Source of the DNA: CAZFIM01 sp964519615
Lineage (GTDB): Bacteria; Chloroflexota; Dehalococcoidia; GIF9; UBA5629
DNA length: 46,649 nt
Direction: 5' to 3'
NCBI GenBank assembly: GCA_964519615.1
Contig: CAZFIM010000014.1
Location: 1-46,649, forward strand
In this document: positions 1-8,890 of the stretch, piece after piece
How the letters are laid out: each line of letters starts with the position of its first letter
How positions within the stretch are numbered: the first letter of the stretch is position 1
Program-made: the position numbers and the translations under genes
Notes under the pieces: model-generated
Told to the model about the DNA's origin: nothing
What the model saw: the letters and a program-made list of their open reading frames with translations, nothing else
Database searches by the model: none

Positions 1-2
1 GC

Positions 3-101
3 GGACTTATCGTCGTCTGCACTATTTTGATCATGGAATCGCATGAGAAACAGGTTACACGGAAAGTAAAGGAGCAAGACCGTGAAGAAGGAGAACCATA
101 A
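3..101 (+). CDS. 3' end of an unidentified membrane protein (partial)
   Basis: The third forward frame is open from the window edge to a TAA at 99-101. It encodes 32 residues: a hydrophobic stretch (LIVVCTILIM) followed by a highly charged tail rich in Lys, Glu and Arg. That is the pattern of a last transmembrane helix with a cytoplasmic tail, so it may be the end of a gene that starts outside the window. The piece is too short to assign a family, and a chance open frame is possible. Confidence 0.25.
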   Translation, partial: GLIVVCTILIMESHEKQVTRKVKEQDREEGEP

Positions 102-270
102 CCTCCTCGATAGTGAGCACGGCGTTGCAGGTAATGGATTTAAAACGAGAATATGGAGAGAGCGTGGGTTGTAGAATCCGGAGTAATGGGTTTACAGCAT
201 GTGTAGTAAAAAGGTCATGCAGGAGCAGGGACACGGGTACATCAATGATTGAGTTCGGAAGTAGCAGGCT

Positions 271-423
271 ATGAAGAAAACCTCGAATCTGACCGGCTTG
301 CTGGTGGCGTTGGTTTGTACGCTGATCGCTATTTCGGGATGCGGGTGCGCCACAGTGGGGGGCTGTGCGGAGGTTCCCGAGAAGCTGGCTGATATTCTCG
401 CTGGCCCTCCGTTTGCTGGGTAG
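271..423 (+). CDS. Tiny putative lipoprotein (50 aa)
   Basis: ATG at 271 opens a 50-residue frame with a basic N-terminus (MKKTSN), a hydrophobic core and a lipobox-like ISGC at about residues 22-25. This predicts export and lipidation, leaving a mature peptide of under 30 residues rich in Cys, Gly and Ala. There is no strong Shine-Dalgarno sequence in front of it. It lies upstream of a small membrane protein and a second lipoprotein gene on the same strand, so the three could form one cell-surface unit. I recognise no family. It could also be a degraded remnant, since the region contains other broken frames. Confidence 0.4.
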   Translation: MKKTSNLTGLLVALVCTLIAISGCGCATVGGCAEVPEKLADILAGPPFAG

Positions 424-532
424 GATTAGCGTTTCCTAGCGCGGGCTTGAAAAGCCAGGTGACGAGCGGAAGTGGTTCTTCCTGTGTTACCTGGCGCTGC
501 TCTACATCCCCATCGGGGAAGCCTATGCCCGG

Positions 533-769
533 TTGATATGGAACGGTTCTCACTACCGTGCCACTTTGATCCCGGCTATGGAGCAGCCGTGGCAGATTGC
601 CGCCATCGCGGTGCCCATGGCCATGATCTGGCTGTCCAGCTTCGCTCTGGCTTATGCCGAGCTCAAATGGGACAGGAAAAGGGCGGCCGTAATGGCAGCC
701 TTTCAATCTGTCTTTACGTTACTGTGGATACAGCCCATTCTGTCTTACATCATGGGACGAGTGGGATGA
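533..769 (+). CDS. Small multi-span membrane protein, start uncertain
   Basis: The frame is open from 440 to a TGA at 767-769. From 440 it would encode about 109 residues with three hydrophobic segments: WFFLCYLALLYIPIG, then IAAIAVPMAMIWLSSFALAY, then AAFQSVFTLLWIQPILSYIM. No ATG, GTG or TTG occurs before the TTG at 533, which sits after the first hydrophobic segment. The translated start is therefore 533, or the 5' end of the gene has decayed. The gene ends 13 bases before the next lipoprotein gene, suggesting co-transcription. No family is recognised. The hydrophobic profile supports a real or recently real membrane protein. Confidence 0.4.
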   Translation: MIWNGSHYRATLIPAMEQPWQIAAIAVPMAMIWLSSFALAYAELKWDRKRAAVMAAFQSVFTLLWIQPILSYIMGRVG

Positions 770-782
770 GAAGGAGGGAATC

Positions 783-2146
783 ATGCTGCGAAGACTGGTA
801 CTGGCTACTCTAATCTGCATTGCGCTTCTGACCGTTGCTTGTATCGGTGGCGGGAGAGGGTACGATTCAGCAAGGCGCGTCATTTCGTCTGCCCTTGCTG
901 ATGAGGCAGGCAATACATACGTTGCCTACCGTGCGGAAAGAAGCCCCGGTGACCATGACATTCATGTGTTGAAGATTGACCGCGAGGGGCGCAAGCTCTG
1001 GGATAAGACGCTGTTTACCGGCGATAACAGGCGCTCTAGCATTCTGGGCATTGTGAAAGATGGCGGCGGAGGCGTTTTTATCGCATGGGAGGTGCTGAAG
1101 TCTGAGAATGGCAAAGAGGGGCATCACCATTTCGACAGAGACTTTCTGGCAAAGGTGGACGGGCAAGGCGAAATCAAGCTGGAACAGGATTTCCTTTTTC
1201 GGATAACGGATATGGCCGCTGACGGCACGGGTGGGGTGACCCTGCGCCGGATAACCTCCGCTGAGCGCTATGTTCTGCGACTGGACGGCGAAGGCAGTAC
1301 ACTCTGGGAATATCCCCTAAGCAGCCAGTGCACAGGGCTGCAGCTGGCTGCCGGGGATGAAGGCGAATGGTTTATCCTGTGGAGGCATGCCGAAAACTTT
1401 TATTTCATTGTTCAGAAGTTGGGTGCCGATGGCCAGACCTTGTGGCGCGATGATGGAGCGCCAGCGAGTAGGGGGTAAAGCACATTGGTGTGCGTATAAA
1501 ACACCTTGGGACTGCGCTGAAGCCGGAGCCAAGGATTATCAGTGACGGCGTGGGCGGAGCCTTCGTCTCATGGTCCGAACCAGCAGGCGGCAGTATGCCT
1601 TCATATATATGGATTTGCCGGATAAGGGCTGATGGCAGCGTCCTTTGTACGGAACCTGTACGCGACTTGCCATCCACTACCAATGTCTATACCCGGCTGG
1701 TACCCGATGGTTCGGGGGGAGCCATTGCTGTCTGGGAGGACCACTGCAACGGAATGAAGCTCTACGCCCAAAGGGTAAACGACGGCGTGGAAGAACTGTG
1801 GCAGAGAAACGGGATGCCCGTGTGCAGCAGTTTGCCGGAGGTATCCCCAAGGTTCGAAGCAATTGACAGCGGCAATGGGAACGTAGCCGTAGCCTGGATA
1901 GATGGTGACCGTAATCTGTACGCGCAGATGCTTGATGAAACCGGGAGAAAGCAATGGGGCGATCAGGGAATACCGATTGCTGAAAACGTTTGTGAGCAGC
2001 CAATTGTGTTAACCAGGGTAATGCAGAAAGAGATGCTTGCAGGATGGTGCACGGGAAAGAGTATGCATATGCCGCAAAGATCATTTATACAGAGGTTGGA
2101 CATAGAAGGTAATACTATTGGGGAACCCATCGGCATTGGGTCCTAG
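783..2146 (+). pseudogene. Secreted repeat (beta-propeller-like) lipoprotein, frameshifted
   Basis: ATG 783 follows a strong AAGGAGG and opens a signal peptide with lipobox LLTVAC at about residues 15-20. The protein then shows repeats of the form 'DG.GG....W' and 'LW...G' (for example KDGGGGVFIAWE, DGTGGVTL, SDGVGGAFVSWSE, DGSGGAIAVWED, GNGNVAVAWIDGD), typical of surface beta-propeller-like proteins. The first frame stops at 1478 just after a run of five G at 1471-1475. The same repeat pattern continues in the -1 frame to 2146. One missing G would join both parts into about 454 residues. The second half could start at GTG 1490 but has no ribosome site. It could be a true inactivation, a sequencing error, or -1 slippage at GGG with a stop in the A site. 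Confidence 0.6.
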
Positions 2147-2209
2147 GGCTGGCGCAGGTCACTGAATAGCGGCTAAACGGCATCTTTGAAAGCAGGTGAG
2201 GGAGCAAGT

Positions 2210-2833
2210 ATGACAGTGTATTTAGTAAAAAGACAACCCGTATATATACCATTTTCCCGTATGCAAGAATTGAAAGAAGAGCTTCTGAAAGAAAAAAGCG
2301 CGCAATATAGGGTGGCGAGTATTATTGCTGGAAGCAGGGAAAACGAGGAGACTTCCCGGATTATAAGACAATTTTTATTAGCAGAGTATGAAAAAGATCC
2401 TTCCCGGTTCTATTCAGAATGGGTGAAGTTCAATATAGTGGGAGAGGAGGCATCAAAGGAAATCTGGCCACTGTTGCACTGCTATTGTCTCTACTACGGA
2501 TACGCATCTCTTGTCGACTTACGTACAACAATGAATGTAATCATGGATAATCTGCACAGCACAGATATGGAGTATCCTATGGGAAAGGCATTTATACTGG
2601 AGCATCAAGTCAGACCGGCTAGATGGTGGTGGAAATATACACATAGAATGGCAAATAGGAAAATACAAGTGCTTATTATTCCCAAACTGGCATATCGTCT
2701 CGCTGGTGAATTAAAAGACTTTACCATTTACACCAAAAGCCTCCGCATCAAGTGCGAAAAAAAACTTTTCCATATTTCCAATAGTATAAGTGAGAATGTG
2801 GCTTTTGTTAATCAGTTCTGTGCTCAAGATTGA
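2210..2833 (+). CDS. Hypothetical protein (207 aa)
   Basis: I do not recognise this protein. The ATG at 2210 is preferred over an upstream in-frame TTG at 2186 because GGGAGC lies about seven bases before it. The N-terminal third is charged and probably helical (ELKEELLKEKSAQYR). The middle has several aromatic residues and cysteines (PLLHCYCLYYGYASL), followed by a Trp-rich RPARWWWKYTHR patch and a basic C-terminal part. There is no signal peptide or clear membrane segment. It stands alone: the gene before it ends at 2146 and the following gene is convergent. Length and composition are consistent with a real but lineage-restricted soluble protein. Confidence 0.6.
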   Translation: MTVYLVKRQPVYIPFSRMQELKEELLKEKSAQYRVASIIAGSRENEETSRIIRQFLLAEYEKDPSRFYSEWVKFNIVGEEASKEIWPLLHCYCLYYGYASLVDLRTTMNVIMDNLHSTDMEYPMGKAFILEHQVRPARWWWKYTHRMANRKIQVLIIPKLAYRLAGELKDFTIYTKSLRIKCEKKLFHISNSISENVAFVNQFCAQD

Positions 2834-2905
2834 TCGACCATCGAACAGTAGCTAATACATGAGGGCATGACTTCAACAATTTTTAAATTCGCTAACTTTC
2901 TAGGT

Positions 2906-3553
2906 TCATCTGTTTTTCATTTTTTCATACTCCCATATTTTCCAGTCCAACTCGTATGCTTTCAGTCCAAGCTCCTTTGCCACTTTTTCCAGAACCCCGA
3001 CAAGCTCGTCTTTTGTGACGCTATGGTGTACGATTGATTTTACAAAGTTCATCAGATGAACATCGGGCTTAACCGTCTCAACTCCCTGCCTCATTATCAG
3101 CCACTGGTATATTGTATAGGCCATTCCCGGTATCCTGTCTTCAAAATTATTGTGGAACTCGCTTTCTTTTGCCCATCTGCTTAATGCTTCCTGATCTGCA
3201 ACGCCTATAGATTCGAAATAAGCAGCAAGCTTCCGCAATAGGGATACCCTCTTCCTGTGCTTGTTCCCCCAGAGATATTGGGCAACAGCGATATTGCCTT
3301 CTTTGTCATCCGCGTATTGCGACAGGAGCCGTTTTAAATCGTCCAGGGTTCTGATCTCATTAAACCGGTTATCCCTGTAGTGGGCGATCGCGTTTTCGAC
3401 TGCCGTATTATGCATCTGAAAATCAAGGACAGTGAGCAGCAGGTTCTCAATATAGTCATGCACAAGGTGCATGCCCTTTGCAGGCGGTATCTCGCTGCAC
3501 TTCTGCAGGATCATGCTGTATTCCTGCGATGTAAACGTGGTTTCATTATCCAT
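2906..3553 (-). CDS. HhH-GPD-like protein, possible DNA-repair glycosylase relative
   Basis: This 215-residue soluble protein is mostly helical. Near residues 150-170 it has 'RIPGMAYTIYQWLIMRQGVE' followed by 'KPDVHLMNFV'. This resembles the HhH-GPD signature, in which a Gly-rich hairpin is followed by a conserved Asp about 20-25 residues later in a 'P.DvH..nF' context. A WGNKHRKR segment precedes it. In that superfamily the Asp is catalytic in base-excision repair, but no iron-sulfur Cys motif is present and the N-terminal half does not look like MutY, Nth or AlkA. The family call is tentative. It is monocistronic, with the next gene upstream (PDZ lipoprotein) 56 bases away on the same strand. 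Confidence 0.5.
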   Translation of the reverse strand: MDNETTFTSQEYSMILQKCSEIPPAKGMHLVHDYIENLLLTVLDFQMHNTAVENAIAHYRDNRFNEIRTLDDLKRLLSQYADDKEGNIAVAQYLWGNKHRKRVSLLRKLAAYFESIGVADQEALSRWAKESEFHNNFEDRIPGMAYTIYQWLIMRQGVETVKPDVHLMNFVKSIVHHSVTKDELVGVLEKVAKELGLKAYELDWKIWEYEKMKNR

Positions 3554-3609
3554 CCATCTCTTGCTCTATATATGTGTATCCCGGACAGGATGCGCGTAAT
3601 TAGTTCATG

Positions 3610-4323
3610 TCAACCGAGTTTCTGGCGTGTTAGCTCCATATTCATAGGAGCGTCTGCCCCTTCTCTTACGATGGTAAGTGCTACCGTGCTTCCTTCCTCA
3701 CCCCTCAGTCTGCAGATGACCTCCCATCTTTCCATCGTATCGCAGCCTATGCCATCGACAGCAGTAATTATATCGCCTACCTGCATGCCCTCTTCTTTAG
3801 CTGGTGATTGTCCGGCGAATCCCTTGACGCGTACCCCCTGTTTCACGAACTCAATATTGATGCCTAGCCCGCCGCTGGTTTTCCTCTCCACCTCTGCCCA
3901 GTCATCCTCATCCAGCGTGACCAGAATCGAATCGACCTTGCCTCCATCAACGTGTATTCTGTAGGTCGCCGTTATGTGGTCGATGCCCAGTATTTCGAAA
4001 TCATCGCCTCTCACTTTCGCGAGGGCGACTACCTCTTCACCCTCAACTTCGAGCTGGCCGATTAACGAATGGCGGTGGCCGCAGGCCATGTCCTCTTCCA
4101 GTATCGAAACCACCTGGCTTTTATCATCGATCCGTACGCCCGGCGGATGCTGTTCGAATACGATATCATCTGACAGCAAGCGTGTTACGGCATTGATGTC
4201 ACTGCCATCGACAGCCTGCATATAGGCATCGGCAACTGTTAAGGGGTCTGTTCCGAGTGGTGTATTCGAAGAACATGCGGCGGATAGAAGGAAAAGAACA
4301 TATAGAAAAATTGCTTTTTTCAT
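3610..4323 (-). CDS. PDZ-domain lipoprotein
   Basis: The start is set at 4323 (MKKAIFLYVLFLL...), since this ATG begins a classical lipoprotein signal with lipobox SAAC near residues 15-18. The mature part begins with a SnoaL/NTF2-like region (VADAYMQAVDGSDINAVTRLLSDD). The C-terminal 90 residues form a PDZ fold (GLGINIEFVKQGVRVKGF, then SPAKEEGMQVGDIITAVDG, then a strand ending LTIVREG). PDZ domains of this type bind exposed C-termini, and here there is no protease domain. The protein probably acts at the outer face of the membrane as a binding or scaffolding protein. The substrate is unknown. An in-frame ATG at 4362 would give a non-signal extension and is unlikely. Confidence 0.75.
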   Translation of the reverse strand: MKKAIFLYVLFLLSAACSSNTPLGTDPLTVADAYMQAVDGSDINAVTRLLSDDIVFEQHPPGVRIDDKSQVVSILEEDMACGHRHSLIGQLEVEGEEVVALAKVRGDDFEILGIDHITATYRIHVDGGKVDSILVTLDEDDWAEVERKTSGGLGINIEFVKQGVRVKGFAGQSPAKEEGMQVGDIITAVDGIGCDTMERWEVICRLRGEEGSTVALTIVREGADAPMNMELTRQKLG

Positions 4324-4482
4324 CCGTCTTTCTATTATAGACGCCATTATGAAATACCGCAATAGAGATTCGTAACTGATGATATATATTGATTATTGCT
4401 TTATAATGCTGTCTGCAAATATCATTGTACCATCATGTTTAATGAACTAAAATGGTAAATTAAACGAGGCCACAGGATATAA

Positions 4483-6060
4483 ATGACCAGTATACATCAG
4501 ATAGAGATAAATGAACGCTTCGGACAGGCGCTGGATGTTATGGAAAACAGCGGGCGCAGCCTGTTTATTACCGGGCGAGCAGGCACAGGCAAGTCCACGC
4601 TGCTGAGCTTTTTCCGCCGCATGACAGCGAAGAAGGTGGTGGTGCTTGCTCCCACAGGGGTAGCCGCACTCAACGTTAAAGGTCAGACTATACACTCCTT
4701 TTTTAAATTTAAGCCCGGTATCACGCCGGAAGGCGTGAGAAGGCGGCGCGCGGTTGATGATGAGGAGAGCGTCTACTGCAAGCTGGACACCATTATTATC
4801 GATGAGGTCTCCATGGTGCGGGCAGACCTTATGGACTGCGTGGACCGTTTCCTGCGCCTCAACGGCCCTTCACGGGTCAAGCCCTTCGGCGGCATACAGA
4901 TGGTATTTATCGGCGACCTTTATCAGCTTCCACCTGTAGTAACCGGCACGGAGAAGGAAGTGTTCGAGTCTCTTTACCGCACACCCTATTTCTACGGCGC
5001 GCGTGTTTTCGAGTATTTCGATATGGAGATAATAGAGCTGGAGAAGATATACCGGCAGCAAGACGAGCAATTTATCGCGCTGCTCAACGGTATCCGCAAT
5101 AACTCGGTAACCTCTGAAGGTCTGGCGCTGCTCAACAGACGCCATTTACCTGAATTTGAGCCTGGAAAAGACGATTTCTACGTCTATCTGACCACCACCA
5201 ATAAATTGGCTGATGAAATTAACAATAAACAATTGTCGCTGCTGAAAGGCAAATCCTACCACTTTTCAGGAACTATTGAAGGGGAGTTCGGCCGGGAGTA
5301 TTTGCCCACTGCTGTGGACCTGCAGCTTAAAAAGGGAGCTCAGATCATGATGCTCAATAATGATGCGGAAGGCCGCTGGGTCAACGGCAGCATCGGGAAG
5401 GTTATGGATTTTGACCGTGACGATAAAGGTGAATCGGTCATCGTGGCAGAGCTCGATGATGGTGAGGAGGTTGATATAATGCCTTTCACATGGGAGATAT
5501 ACCGTTTCTACATTGAAAAAGGGAGCATGCAGTCTGAGGTGATAGGCACATTTACGCAGTATCCTTTAATGCTTGCGTGGGCGGTTACCATACACAAGAG
5601 CCAGGGCAAGACTTTTGACAAGGTGGTGATAGACATAGGTAGAGGCACCTTTGCCCACGGCCAAATGTATGTAGCATTAAGCCGCTGTACATCGCTGGAA
5701 GGGATTGTGCTCAAGAAGCCTGCGCTTAAATCTCATATCTGGACTAACTATCCGGTTATGGGCTATTTGACCGGATACCAGTATCGTAAGGCGGAGGACT
5801 GCTTCCCGGCAGAGGATAGAGCGGCATTTATCCGGAAAGCAATAGAGAATAAGAAGCTTTTAGAGATTGTCTATCTCAAGCCCAATGATGAAAAGACCAC
5901 CAGGGTGGTGAGGCCGGTGGAGGTGGGGCAGATGGAGTACCGCGGTATCACCTATATGGGAATGCGGGCATTCTGCCTCAAACGCCACGGCGAGAGGACA
6001 TTCAGGATCGACCGTATCCTTCAGGTTCGGGAGGTTGATGAAGGAAGGCCGGAAGGTTAA
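4483..6060 (+). CDS. PIF1-family helicase with C-terminal WYL domain
   Basis: This 525-residue protein has a superfamily-1B helicase core. Walker A GRAGTGKS lies at 31-38, APTGVAALNVKG at about 56-67, and Walker B IIIDEVSM at about 104-111. Further motifs are FIGDLYQLPPV near 146-156 and the C-terminal WAVTIHKSQGKTFD near 365-378, where the Gln and Lys belong to the ATP-coupled motif V/VI. PIF1/RecD-like enzymes unwind DNA 5' to 3' and resolve G-quadruplexes or DNA-RNA hybrids. Residues of about 450-525 match a WYL module (IENKKLLEIVYLKP, RGITYMGMRAFCLK, RTFRIDRI). WYL domains are ligand- or nucleic-acid-sensing folds of many transcriptional regulators. An AGGATA site lies just before ATG 4483. 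Confidence 0.9.
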   Translation: MTSIHQIEINERFGQALDVMENSGRSLFITGRAGTGKSTLLSFFRRMTAKKVVVLAPTGVAALNVKGQTIHSFFKFKPGITPEGVRRRRAVDDEESVYCKLDTIIIDEVSMVRADLMDCVDRFLRLNGPSRVKPFGGIQMVFIGDLYQLPPVVTGTEKEVFESLYRTPYFYGARVFEYFDMEIIELEKIYRQQDEQFIALLNGIRNNSVTSEGLALLNRRHLPEFEPGKDDFYVYLTTTNKLADEINNKQLSLLKGKSYHFSGTIEGEFGREYLPTAVDLQLKKGAQIMMLNNDAEGRWVNGSIGKVMDFDRDDKGESVIVAELDDGEEVDIMPFTWEIYRFYIEKGSMQSEVIGTFTQYPLMLAWAVTIHKSQGKTFDKVVIDIGRGTFAHGQMYVALSRCTSLEGIVLKKPALKSHIWTNYPVMGYLTGYQYRKAEDCFPAEDRAAFIRKAIENKKLLEIVYLKPNDEKTTRVVRPVEVGQMEYRGITYMGMRAFCLKRHGERTFRIDRILQVREVDEGRPEG

Positions 6061-6132
6061 TAATGCTGTATGCCTGCAGACACTATGTAGATAAAAACAT
6101 ACCGGACATATTGGCAAGAGAGTTGACATAAT

Positions 6133-6387
6133 ATGGCGAAGATTGTACTGGACCTTCATGATATATATAACAGGGGCATAGTGATTGATGCGGAGCTGGA
6201 CCGTGTGATACGGGAAGCGCTGGATAAGAGAATATCCCTGGTTGAGATTATCCCCGGCAAGGGGTCAGGGCAGTTAAAGAAGCGGGTATTGCGGTATTTG
6301 TCCGGGCCGGAGATAAAGAGACTTTATCACAGAGTGGAGAAGGATGATAAAAATTTCGGCCGTATTTCCGTGCATTTCCGGCATTAA
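6133..6387 (+). CDS. Smr-domain protein
   Basis: The 84-residue protein is a stand-alone Smr (small MutS-related) domain. It begins with the LDLHD element (usually LDLHG). It then has the helix IDAELDRVIREALDK, the strand SLVEIIPGKGSGQLKKRV, which carries the family GKGSG.L signature, and a final SVHFRH. Smr domains are nicking or RNA-cleaving endonuclease modules and also occur in ribosome-rescue factors. The Gly of LDLHG is replaced by Asp and activity is not certain. It follows the PIF1-WYL helicase by 72 bases on the same strand, so the two may share a transcript. Confidence 0.8.
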   Translation: MAKIVLDLHDIYNRGIVIDAELDRVIREALDKRISLVEIIPGKGSGQLKKRVLRYLSGPEIKRLYHRVEKDDKNFGRISVHFRH

Positions 6388-6441
6388 GGCAGTGTGCTCG
6401 CCAAATCCGCAAGCGTAAGCGCCATGCAACCGGAATCCGGT

Positions 6442-7659
6442 TTATACGTTCTCGCGGATACTATGAATAAGAGGTATGGTGATAAAGAGAGCTGCGCTGC
6501 CGATGAAAAAGGCGACAGCATAGGAACCGGAGATATCGAATACAGCGCCGCCTATAAATGAGCCGATAGCTGCTCCTATGGTAAATGACATTTCCATTGC
6601 GCCCATAATTACCCCGATATTACGGCTTCTTATGGCGTTGAACGGTAAAGCCAGCATAGTAACGCCCAACCCCCCGTTGCCGATACCGTATCCGACCGCC
6701 AGAATATAGAACATCCATAGCTCACGGCTCCAGACCAACAGCAAAAGGCAGACAGTGCCGATGAAAGCCATAATTATGGATGGTATTTTAATACCGATGA
6801 CATCTATTATTCGTCCGCAGAGGAGACGTGCTGCTATAAAGACAATGCCCGAGATACTGAGTATAGTGGAAGCGCGGAGCAGATCGATACCGGAGTCAGT
6901 AGCATAGGGGACGATATGTGTGGTGACGGTAAACACCCACATTGCGTATAGTAGCCATATACTACAAAGCAGCCAGAAATTTCTGTTCCTCAGCGCAGAA
7001 GTAAACGTGAGAATATCAGGGGAAGCGCTTTTAGCTGGAAGTACTGAATGACTATCATTTCTGGAGTACGTGCTGCCCGGGTTTTCTCTGGCTGGGCATT
7101 TACGCAGAAAAAGTGCCAGTGGTATGAGAATAATAAGAATGGCAATGCCAATTATAAGTGAGGCTAAACGCCAGCTCGCTGCAGAGATGAGTGATCCCGC
7201 AATGGGCGGTAGAATCAGCATGCCAAGCCCCGAGCCTCCGGTGGAGATGGCAAGAGCCAGTCCGCGGTTCTTGTCGAACCAACTGGAAACGACTGCGGCG
7301 ATCAAAGGTATGGTGCCGCCGCTTCCTATGGCAAAGAGCAGGCTGTAACTTAAAAACAATTGCCATAGTGAGGTTGTCTGGCTGGTAAGTACAAAAGATA
7401 GTCCGGAAAACAGAGCCATGAGTCCGAAAAGCACACGCGGCCCGTATCTATCGAGGAGCCATCCGTTGAACAGCGCAAACACGGCTGAGAACAAAAGATG
7501 CAAGGAGAATATGCCCGATGTGGCTGCTCTGTTCAAGGCAAATTCGGCGGCAAACGCTTTAAAAAAGACGCCGTATGAGAACCGTATTCCCATAAGCAGG
7601 CATGAGAATACGAAGGTGATTGCTACGGCGCTCCAGCCGTATGATATCCTGAGCTTCAT
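6442..7659 (-). CDS. Major facilitator superfamily transporter (OFA-like)
   Basis: A 405-residue protein with about 12 hydrophobic segments and a loop of about 30 polar residues in the middle (KCPARENPGSTYSRND). The MFS signature between helices 2 and 3 is seen as GWLLDRYGPRVLFG. The first segment, with 'GIRFSYGVFFKAFAAEF', is typical of oxalate/formate antiporter-type and monocarboxylate-type carriers. It likely imports or exchanges a small organic acid across the cytoplasmic membrane. It is divergent from the flavodoxin gene at 7875. A second, related MFS gene lies at 9593. The substrate cannot be deduced. Confidence 0.85.
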   Translation of the reverse strand: MKLRISYGWSAVAITFVFSCLLMGIRFSYGVFFKAFAAEFALNRAATSGIFSLHLLFSAVFALFNGWLLDRYGPRVLFGLMALFSGLSFVLTSQTTSLWQLFLSYSLLFAIGSGGTIPLIAAVVSSWFDKNRGLALAISTGGSGLGMLILPPIAGSLISAASWRLASLIIGIAILIILIPLALFLRKCPARENPGSTYSRNDSHSVLPAKSASPDILTFTSALRNRNFWLLCSIWLLYAMWVFTVTTHIVPYATDSGIDLLRASTILSISGIVFIAARLLCGRIIDVIGIKIPSIIMAFIGTVCLLLLVWSRELWMFYILAVGYGIGNGGLGVTMLALPFNAIRSRNIGVIMGAMEMSFTIGAAIGSFIGGAVFDISGSYAVAFFIGSAALFITIPLIHSIRENV

Positions 7660-7795
7660 TTTTTCAAAAGGATACGATGTGTGTTTCCGGGACTATTATG
7701 CTCAGCAGGTTATATATGACACGCTGGGCAGTTTTGCGCATTATAGCACTTTTTACTGCCGGTGAATCGAGACCGCTGTGTTTACAACGGATTGC

Positions 7796-7821
7796 TGTAC
7801 ATAGTATAGTAGTTTTGTATC
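7796..7821 (+). promoter_or_regulatory. Candidate MarR operator, copy A (before the flavodoxin gene)
   Basis: TGTAC (7796-7800) is followed by AGTATAGT (7803-7810) and GTTTT (7812-7816). The AGTATAGT-N-GTTTT block recurs at 8716-8729 in front of the marR-like gene, also after TGTAC, and in a looser form at 9462-9482 in front of the second MFS gene. Regulation by the local MarR protein is inference. Confidence 0.35.
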
Positions 7822-7874
7822 TATCTAATGACCGCATTTGCTCAATATACAATAAAAGTAGAGGAGATTGTGAA

Positions 7875-8420
7875 TTGAAAGCATTGATTATTTACTGGTC
7901 TGCTACCGGTAATACAGAGAAAGTAGCGCATGCAATTGAAAATGCCCTTGCCGGCAGCGAGATCACCCCTGTACTACGGAATGTTACCCAAGCAGATGGT
8001 GAGGAGCTTTACGATTACGATCTTGTTTTTCTAGGGTCTCCTGTGTACCAGTTCCTACCTGCTGAACCTGTCCTGAAATTCATAAAAGAAAAGATGAAGG
8101 TACACAATAAACGCGGTGATATCAAATTATGCGCTCCCACTTTGCCGGGGAAAAATGCGGTAGTGTTCTGTACGTATTCAGGGCCTCATACAGGCATACG
8201 GGAGGCAATACCTGCCGATGAATATATGGGACAGTTCTTTGAGCATCTGGGATTCAACGTTGCAGACAAGTACTATGTGGTTGGGGAGTTTAACGGACGC
8301 CTGGAGCTCAGTACAAAAGGGAAGCTGGGCGATATTATCGGACGCCCCAATCAGCAAGACCTTGCAGAAATTGAGAGCAAAGTCAGAGCATTGATAGGCA
8401 CACTCCAGTGTTCCGGCTGA
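7875..8420 (+). CDS. Flavodoxin-domain protein
   Basis: Start TTG 7875 is chosen because GGAG lies eight bases upstream and the first strand (LKALIIYWSATGNTEKVAHAI) begins there. Longer upstream frames are non-coding in character. SATGNTE is the FMN phosphate loop. Later landmarks are LVFLGSPVYQFLPA and VFCTYSGPHTGIREAIP, where the aromatic and Gly residues flank the isoalloxazine. At 181 residues it is slightly longer than classical flavodoxins. It probably carries electrons for a nearby redox enzyme. It is divergent from an MFS gene and precedes a MarR regulator. The stop is UGA directly after Cys-Ser-Gly, see findings. Confidence 0.85.
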   Translation: MKALIIYWSATGNTEKVAHAIENALAGSEITPVLRNVTQADGEELYDYDLVFLGSPVYQFLPAEPVLKFIKEKMKVHNKRGDIKLCAPTLPGKNAVVFCTYSGPHTGIREAIPADEYMGQFFEHLGFNVADKYYVVGEFNGRLELSTKGKLGDIIGRPNQQDLAEIESKVRALIGTLQCSG

Positions 8421-8890
8421 CCCGGGGCATTTTTTAAGCGCACGGATAGTAAAGACTGGCGCCTAAGCGGAGCGGATTGGCTCACCCGGATAATTTCAAT
8501 CTACTCTTTTTTTATCAAATGTTCTTTGCCGGTTCAGAATATAAAAAATGGGTCTGTTTCTGGTGATGCCGTCTTGAACTGGGTGCTCCGTTGTTTATTG
8601 GTTTCCTTTTTTTGTTCTCAGTAATTGGATTGTTTTCGATGTGCAACGAAACAGAAAACTATTATACAAAAAGCTGATAATCGTTTATAATATCAAGCAT
8701 GATATCATATTGTACAGTATAGTTGTTTTATCAATAATTACAGCTTTGCCCTATAATAGTAACCGGATATGATGGGCGACTTTCCTTGTGAATTGATACT
8801 GAAATAGCTGCATGAATGAAAAATCTCGTATGCTGTGTTCTTGTAAGTAAAACAAAGTAGATATTGTGAGCAGATTATGAAAGGCTTCCT
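8421..8890. other. 470-base intergenic region before the MarR gene
   Basis: The forward frame after the flavodoxin TGA stays open to 8624, but its residues look non-coding. AT-rich sequence from about 8640 to 8740 holds a perfect palindrome ATGATATCAT at 8699-8708 and operator copy C at 8711-8732. These sit where the promoter of the regulator is expected. I find no RNA gene or repeat beyond these. Confidence 0.4.
8711..8732 (+). promoter_or_regulatory. Candidate MarR operator, copy C (before the regulator)
   Basis: TGTAC at 8711-8715 is directly followed by AGTATAGT (8716-8723) and GTTTT (8725-8729). The same blocks stand before the flavodoxin gene. The site is 160-180 bases upstream of the regulator start, consistent with auto-regulation. 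No experimental support. Confidence 0.35.

Noticed and set aside
472..813. 113-residue forward frame overlapping the small membrane protein
   Set aside because: It overlaps the membrane-protein frame, has many Cys and His in no motif, and its tail reaches into the better-supported lipoprotein gene.
7677..7874. Upstream extension of the flavodoxin frame from 7677
   Set aside because: The extension runs through promoter-like sequence with the candidate operator, and the flavodoxin fold and ribosome site both start at 7875.
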